64,000 nucleotides of DNA, from positions 4,030,001 to 4,094,000 of the forward strand of contig NZ_AP022584.1 in assembly GCF_010731675.1 (NCBI RefSeq), read 5' to 3'. The notes under the pieces are model-generated. The model ran no database searches and was not told the DNA's origin. It saw only the letters and a program-made list of their open reading frames with translations. Source of the DNA: Mycobacterium marseillense (GTDB lineage Bacteria; Actinomycetota; Actinomycetes; Mycobacteriales; Mycobacteriaceae). This document shows, piece by piece, positions 56,575 to 64,000 of the stretch (position 1 is its first letter; every line of letters begins with the position of its first letter). The position numbers were made by a program, and so were the translations under genes.

Positions 56575-58534
56575 CCCCGAGCTGCAGGCGCTCAAGGCGC
56601 GCATGATGCGCAGCCGGCCGGTGATCAGGCGGCCCGGTTGGCCGGTGTTCCCGTACACGACCATGGTGCGGACCAGCCTGTGGGTCAGCGTCGCGGTGGT
56701 CGCCGTCCTGTTCGGTTGGGGCGCCTGGCAGCGGCGGTGGATCGCCGACGACGGGCTCATCGTGTTGCGCACCGTGCGCAACCTGCTCGCCGGCAACGGA
56801 CCGGTGTTCAACCAGGGCGAGCGGGTGGAGGCCAACACCTCCACCGCCTGGACGTACCTGATGTACGTCGGCAGCTGGGTCGGCGGCCCGCTGCGCATGG
56901 AATACGTGGCCTTGGCTCTGGCGCTGGTGCTTTCGGTGCTGGGCGTGGCGCTGCTGATGCTGGGCGCCGCGCGGTTGTACGCACCCAGCCTGCGCGGTCG
57001 CAAAGCGATCATGTTGCCCGCCGGCGCATTGGTCTACGTCGCGCTGCCGCCCGCGCGCGACTTCGCCACCTCCGGCCTGGAAAGCGGTTTGGCGCTGGCC
57101 TATCTCGGGCTGCTGTGGTGGATGATGGTCTGCTGGGCGCAGCCGATGCGCAACCGCGCGGACAAGAACGTCTTCGTCGGCGCGCTGGCGTTCGTCGCCG
57201 GGTTCAGCGTCCTGGTTCGGCCCGAGCTCGCGCTCATGGGCGGGCTGGCGCTGATCATGATGCTGGTCGCGGCCCGGACCTGGCGGCGCCGCGCGCTGAT
57301 CGTGGCGGCCGGCGGTCTGTTGCCGGTCGGCTACGAGATCTTCCGGATGGGCTATTACGGCCTGCTGGTGCCCGGCACCGCCCTGGCCAAGGACGCTGCC
57401 GGGGACAAGTGGTCCCAGGGCATGATCTACCTCTCGAACTTCAACGCCCCGTACGCGGTGTGGATACCGGTGGTGCTGCTCGTGCCGCTGGGCGTGCTGC
57501 TGTTCGCCGCCCGGCGGCGGCCCTCGTTCCTGCGGCCCGCGCTGGCACCCGACTACGGCCGGTGGGCCCGGGCGGTGCACAGCCCGCCGGCGGTGGTGGC
57601 GTGGGTCCTGATCAGCGGTCTGCTGCAGGCCCTGTACTGGATTCGCCAGGGCGGCGATTTCATGCACGCGCGGGTGCTGCTGGCCCCGCTGTTCTGCCTG
57701 CTGGCCCCGGTGGCCGTCGTCCCGGTCGCCATCCCCGACGGACAGGATTATTCGCGCGAGACCGGTAACTGGGTGGCCGGCGCGGCGGCGGCGTTGTGGC
57801 TGGGGGTGGGCGGTTGGGCGCTGTGGGCGGCGAACTCACCCGGCATGGGCGACGACGCCACCCACGTCACGTACTCCGGGATCGTCGACGAACGGCGCTT
57901 TTATACCCAGGCCACCGGTCACGCACATCCGCTGACCGCCGCGGACTACCTGGGCTATCCGCGGATGGCCGCCATCCTGACGGCCCTGAACAACACCCCC
58001 GACGGCGCGTTGCTGCTGCCGTCGGGCAACTACATCCAGTGGGACCTGGTGCCGCAGGCCCAGCCGGCTCCGGGCGACAAGTCGCCGCAAAAGCCTCAGC
58101 ATGCGGTGTTTTTCACCAACCTCGGCATGGTCGGCATGAACGTCGGGCTCGACGTCCGGGTCATCGACCAGATCGGCCTGGCCAACCCCCTGGCGCAACA
58201 CACCGAGCGGCTCAAGCACGGCCGCATCGGGCACGACAAGAACCTCTTCCCGGACTGGGTGATCGCCGACGGGCCCTGGGTGAAGGTGTATCCGGGTATC
58301 CCCGGCTACCTGGACGCGCAGTGGGTCGCCGAGGCCGTCTCGGCGCTGAAGTGCCCCGACACCCAGGCGATGCTCGGCTCGGTGCGCGCGCCGATGAACC
58401 CGCATCGGTTCCTGTCCAACGTGCTGCACTCCTTCCAATTCACCAAGTACCGCATCGACCGCGTCCCGCTCTACGAACTGGCGCGGTGCGGGCTGCCGAT
58501 ACCCGAACAGGCGCCACCGCCGCCTCGCGAGTAA
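56561..58534 (+). CDS. aftB: Arabinofuranosyltransferase AftB
   Basis: AftB adds the terminal beta-1,2-arabinose of arabinogalactan. It is a GT-C membrane enzyme with ten or so helices in the N-terminal half and an external C-terminal domain. The motif WIADDGLIVLRTVRN with the catalytic Asp-Asp pair lies in the first external loop, near residue 65. TTG 56561 has GGAG six bases upstream and overlaps ubiA by 14 bases, giving 657 residues; ATG 56603 or the Mtb-like MVRTSLW start at 56663 (623 residues, Mtb 627) are alternatives. Confidence 0.93.
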   Translation: MPSVSPELQALKARMMRSRPVIRRPGWPVFPYTTMVRTSLWVSVAVVAVLFGWGAWQRRWIADDGLIVLRTVRNLLAGNGPVFNQGERVEANTSTAWTYLMYVGSWVGGPLRMEYVALALALVLSVLGVALLMLGAARLYAPSLRGRKAIMLPAGALVYVALPPARDFATSGLESGLALAYLGLLWWMMVCWAQPMRNRADKNVFVGALAFVAGFSVLVRPELALMGGLALIMMLVAARTWRRRALIVAAGGLLPVGYEIFRMGYYGLLVPGTALAKDAAGDKWSQGMIYLSNFNAPYAVWIPVVLLVPLGVLLFAARRRPSFLRPALAPDYGRWARAVHSPPAVVAWVLISGLLQALYWIRQGGDFMHARVLLAPLFCLLAPVAVVPVAIPDGQDYSRETGNWVAGAAAALWLGVGGWALWAANSPGMGDDATHVTYSGIVDERRFYTQATGHAHPLTAADYLGYPRMAAILTALNNTPDGALLLPSGNYIQWDLVPQAQPAPGDKSPQKPQHAVFFTNLGMVGMNVGLDVRVIDQIGLANPLAQHTERLKHGRIGHDKNLFPDWVIADGPWVKVYPGIPGYLDAQWVAEAVSALKCPDTQAMLGSVRAPMNPHRFLSNVLHSFQFTKYRIDRVPLYELARCGLPIPEQAPPPPRE

Positions 58535-59971
<1,437 letters not shown>

Positions 59972-59986
59972 AACACGCCAAGCAGT

Positions 59987-60030
59987 ACGACTCGCGGCGG
60001 GAACCCTTCGGGGTTTCCGCCGTTAGTCGT
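59987..60030 (+). terminator. Intrinsic terminator between fbpA and fbpD
   Basis: A 12-base stem CGGCGGGAACCC / GGGTTTCCGCCG with one G-T wobble and a TTCG tetraloop, extended by ACGACT / AGTCGT outside an asymmetric bulge. T-tract short (GTTTG). It lies 15 bases after the fbpA stop. Confidence 0.8.
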
Positions 60031-60124
60031 TTGCGGCACGTGTGACCTGTTTCACTACCCGGCGAGCGCGGGTACCGGGTCGCTGGCTACTGTGCATTCA
60101 GCGACTAGACGATGGAGGGTGGAC

Positions 60125-61036
60125 ATGACGGTCGTGCGGGGTGTGCCAGCGCTTCTTCGGGCGTTCTGCTTTGCCGTGCTAGCGGTCGGGCTGGCCTTTG
60201 TTGCGCCGGCGGTCGGGGCGGTCGGCAAAGCCAGGGCCGCGGGCTACGAAAGCCTGATGGTGCCGTCGGCGGCCATGGGCCGCGACATCCCGGTGGCCTT
60301 CCTCGCCGGCGGTCCGCACGCGGTGTACCTGCTGGACGCCTTCAACGCGGCACCCGACGTGAGCAACTGGGTCACCGCCGGCAACGCGATGAACACGCTG
60401 GGCGGCAAGGGCATCTCGGTGGTGGCCCCGGCCGGCGGCGCGTGGAGCATGTACACCAATTGGGAGCAGGACGGCAGCAAGCAGTGGGACACCTTCCTGT
60501 CCAGCGAGCTGCCCGATTGGCTGGCGGCGAACAAGGGGCTCGCGCCGGGCGGCCATGGCGCCGTCGGCGCCTCGCAGGGTGGTTACGGCGCGATGGCGCT
60601 GGCCGCTTTCCACCCCGACCGCTTCGGCTTCGCCGGCTCGCTGTCGGGCTTCCTGTACCCGTCGAGCACCAACTACAACGGCGCCATCCTGGCCGGCCTG
60701 CAGCAGTTCGGCGGCGTGGACGGCAATGGCATGTGGGGAGCGCCGCAGCTGGGCCGGTGGAAGTGGCACGACCCGTACGTGCACGCCTCGCTGCTGGCGC
60801 AGAACAACACCCGCGTCTGGGTATACAGCCCGACCAACATGGGCGGCGACGACGCCGCCATGATCGGCCAGGCGGCCGCGGCGATGGGCGGTTCGCGGGA
60901 GTTCTATCAGCAGTACCGCAGCAACGGCGGCCACAACGGGCACTTCGACTTCCCGGGCGGCGGCGACAACGGTTGGGGCTCGTGGTCGGGGCAATTGGGG
61001 GCCATGTCGGGCGACATCGTCGGCGCCATTCGCTAG
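60125..61036 (+). CDS. fbpD: MPT51/MPB51 antigen 85-like protein
   Basis: FbpD (MPT51) is an antigen 85 fold protein lacking mycolyltransferase activity. The 303-residue precursor (Mtb 299) has a signal peptide to about residue 38. The nucleophile region reads GASQGGYGAM near residue 155, so a GxSxG-like Ser is present, whereas Mtb has, from memory, GAAQGG. The His of the triad is Asn in GDNGWGSW and the Glu is missing, so it should still be inactive. ATG 60125 has GGAGGG upstream. Confidence 0.93.
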   Translation: MTVVRGVPALLRAFCFAVLAVGLAFVAPAVGAVGKARAAGYESLMVPSAAMGRDIPVAFLAGGPHAVYLLDAFNAAPDVSNWVTAGNAMNTLGGKGISVVAPAGGAWSMYTNWEQDGSKQWDTFLSSELPDWLAANKGLAPGGHGAVGASQGGYGAMALAAFHPDRFGFAGSLSGFLYPSSTNYNGAILAGLQQFGGVDGNGMWGAPQLGRWKWHDPYVHASLLAQNNTRVWVYSPTNMGGDDAAMIGQAAAAMGGSREFYQQYRSNGGHNGHFDFPGGGDNGWGSWSGQLGAMSGDIVGAIR

Positions 61037-61132
61037 CTAGCCGAGCCGGTACCGTGTAGGGGTGCAGCCGGGGTCGGCGGGCCGCTTGCCCGGATCCGAG
61101 CTGCGGTCCACCGACTCTGCTGGCAGGAGAAC

Positions 61133-62143
61133 ATGGCTAACAGCGCCCGGCGTAAGCGCCGCCGCACCCTCGCCTGGGTTGCCGCCCTTTCGGTCGCCGG
61201 TGTCGTCTTGTTGGTCATCGTGGCCGTCGTGACCGTGCTGCGTGGGCGCGAATCGCAGCCGAGCGCGGTGCCGCCCGGGGTCTTGCCCCCGTCGTCGACG
61301 ACGACGCACCCGCACAAGCCGCGACCCGCTTCCCAGGACGCCTCATGCCCCGACGTGCTGCTGGTCAACGTCCCCGGCACGTGGGAGTCCGCGCCGCAGG
61401 ACGACCCCGCCAACCCGCTGCAGTTCCCGAACGCTTTGCTGCACAAGGTGACCGCGAGCATCACCCAGGATTTCCCCGCGTCGCGGGTGCAGGCGTACAC
61501 CACCCCGTACACCGCGCAGTTCCACAACCCGCTGAGCGGTGACACGCAGATGTCCTACAACGCCAGCCGGGCCGAGGGCACCCGCGCCACCGTGGCGGCG
61601 ATGACCGACATGAACACCAAGTGCCCGCTGACCAGCTACGTGCTGATGGGCTTTTCGCAGGGCGCGGTGATCATGGGCGACATCGCCAGCGACATCGGCA
61701 ACGGCCGCGGGCCCGTCGACGAGGACCTGGTGTTGGGTGTGACATTGATCGCTGACGGGCGGCGTCAGCTCGGGGTCGGCAACGACATCGGGCCCAACCC
61801 GCCGGGCCAGGGCGCCGAGGTCACGTTGCACGAGGTGCCCATCCTGTCCGGGATGGGTCTGACCATGACCGGTGCGCGCCCGGGTGGGTTCGGCGACCTC
61901 AACGACAGGACCAACGAGATCTGCGCGCCGGGCGACCTCATCTGCGCCGCACCGGAAGAGGCCTTCAGCATCGCCAACCTGCCGAGCACGCTGAACACGT
62001 TGGCCGGCGGTGCCGCCCAACCGGTCCACGCGCTGTACGCGACGACGCAGTGCTGGAGTGTCGACGGGGCCCCGGCGACCGACTGGACGTTGAACTGGGC
62101 TCACGGGCTGATTGCGAATGCGCCACAACCGAAACACGGATGA
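61133..62143 (+). CDS. culp6: Cutinase-like phospholipase/thioesterase (Rv3802c-type)
   Basis: An essential serine hydrolase in mycobacteria with phospholipase A and thioesterase activity, next to the mycolate genes. The 336 residues equal Mtb. One N-terminal membrane helix (residues about 13-35) anchors it, then a Pro/Thr linker, and the alpha/beta hydrolase domain with nucleophile [11 protein letters not shown] near residue 178 and paired cysteines ([18 protein letters not shown]). It probably acts in mycolate release or envelope lipid turnover. Confidence 0.93.
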   Translation: MANSARRKRRRTLAWVAALSVAGVVLLVIVAVVTVLRGRESQPSAVPPGVLPPSSTTTHPHKPRPASQDASCPDVLLVNVPGTWESAPQDDPANPLQFPNALLHKVTASITQDFPASRVQAYTTPYTAQFHNPLSGDTQMSYNASRAEGTRATVAAMTDMNTKCPLTSYVLMGFSQGAVIMGDIASDIGNGRGPVDEDLVLGVTLIADGRRQLGVGNDIGPNPPGQGAEVTLHEVPILSGMGLTMTGARPGGFGDLNDRTNEICAPGDLICAAPEEAFSIANLPSTLNTLAGGAAQPVHALYATTQCWSVDGAPATDWTLNWAHGLIANAPQPKHG

Positions 62144-62479
62144 CCGGGGCGGTGGGACACAGCCGTTAGGTAGCGGTTGCGGGTGGCTATCAGCGGTACC
62201 TTGTGATTTGGTCTGCCGTGGGGCGGGCCCGTAACATTAAGAGGAATTTAAGAGCTACCAGACTTTGTCGCGGGCCCTCGTCGGGGTCGATGCCGGCCTG
62301 GGACTGGCACGTCACCGGCGTTCTGGCCCGCGCGTAGACATGTGACGGTCGGCGGTAGCCGGCCAGAGCTAGTGAACGAAATGTCGGCGAAGCCGACCTA
62401 GGGAACGATGTCGGCCGAGCCGACTTAGAAACAACGTCGGCGGAGCCGACCTAGATAACAGGTGTGACAGGAGAGCGGC
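62144..62479. repeat. Intergenic region with three to four tandem hairpins before fadD32
   Basis: GTCGGC-N3-GCCGAC occurs at 62383-62397 (loop GAA), 62410-62424 (CGA) and 62436-62450 (GGA), at 27- and 26-base spacing, each followed by a CTAG or TTAG-type spacer ending in AAC. A degenerate fourth copy is at 62348-62363. The array ends 29 bases before the fadD32 ATG. A -10-like TAACAT is at 62232. There is no coding sequence here. Confidence 0.85.

Positions 62480-64000
<1,521 letters not shown>

Overview
The window is a high-GC actinobacterial chromosome segment from a slow-growing, non-tuberculous Mycobacterium, most likely of or near the M. avium complex. Three things support this: an almost complete run of genes whose order is that of the M. 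tuberculosis (Mtb) H37Rv interval Rv3887c to Rv3801c, the antigen 85 and mycolate/arabinogalactan genes, and the absence of the ESX-1 and sulfolipid loci from that syntenic frame. Comparisons with Mtb gene order are from memory, not from a search.

Layout. (1) 1-6238: the end of the ESX-2 type VII secretion locus (eccD2 fragment, mycP2, eccE2, eccA2), with start/stop overlaps between the first three. (2) 6249-9694: where Mtb carries ESX-1, this genome has only a small accessory group: a deazaflavin-type reductase and an NmrA-like oxidoreductase, divergent from an ECF41-type sigma factor, followed by a ParA/EspI-like ATPase. (3) 10316-16367: glutamate synthase gltB-gltD. (4) 16368-24440: a mixed stretch with a frameshifted F420-type oxidoreductase, membrane and PHP-domain proteins, an amine oxidase, a third DinB polymerase and the ethR-ethA pair. 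(5) 24437-31650: rraA, the H-NS-like Lys/Ala/Pro-rich protein, a CopC/YcnI copper pair, espR, sodA and small conserved genes. (6) 31655-45679: glpQ1, an LCP ligase, an iron-regulated DUF2470 gene, pheA, phosphoglycerate mutase, a zincin, serS, regulators, and a TetR-controlled FAD oxidoreductase followed directly by a metallo-beta-lactamase/Rieske gene (the sulfolipid genes found here in Mtb are missing). (7) 45810-48983: three tandem acyltransferases and a HAD phosphatase. (8) 48990-64000: the cell-envelope cluster: PGRP amidase, erp, glf-glfT2-phosphatase-ubiA-aftB (galactan and arabinan building), fbpA and fbpD, a cutinase-like lipase and the start of fadD32 (mycolate activation).

The most informative signals outside the genes are regulatory: a mirror pair of GTAACT-N16-CGTC promoters around the ECF41 sigma start, TGTCA-N4-TGACA operators on both sides of a tetR gene, a LexA-like box on the dinB3 start codon, an EthR operator, an IdeR-like box, a cluster of DnaA-box-like 9-mers, a 58-bp tandem repeat, repeated hairpins upstream of fadD32, three intrinsic terminators and a set of genes that look leaderless. 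No CRISPR array, insertion sequence, rRNA or tRNA gene was seen. I found no clearly new multi-gene system; the best candidates are the ECF41 group that replaces ESX-1 and the TetR regulon.
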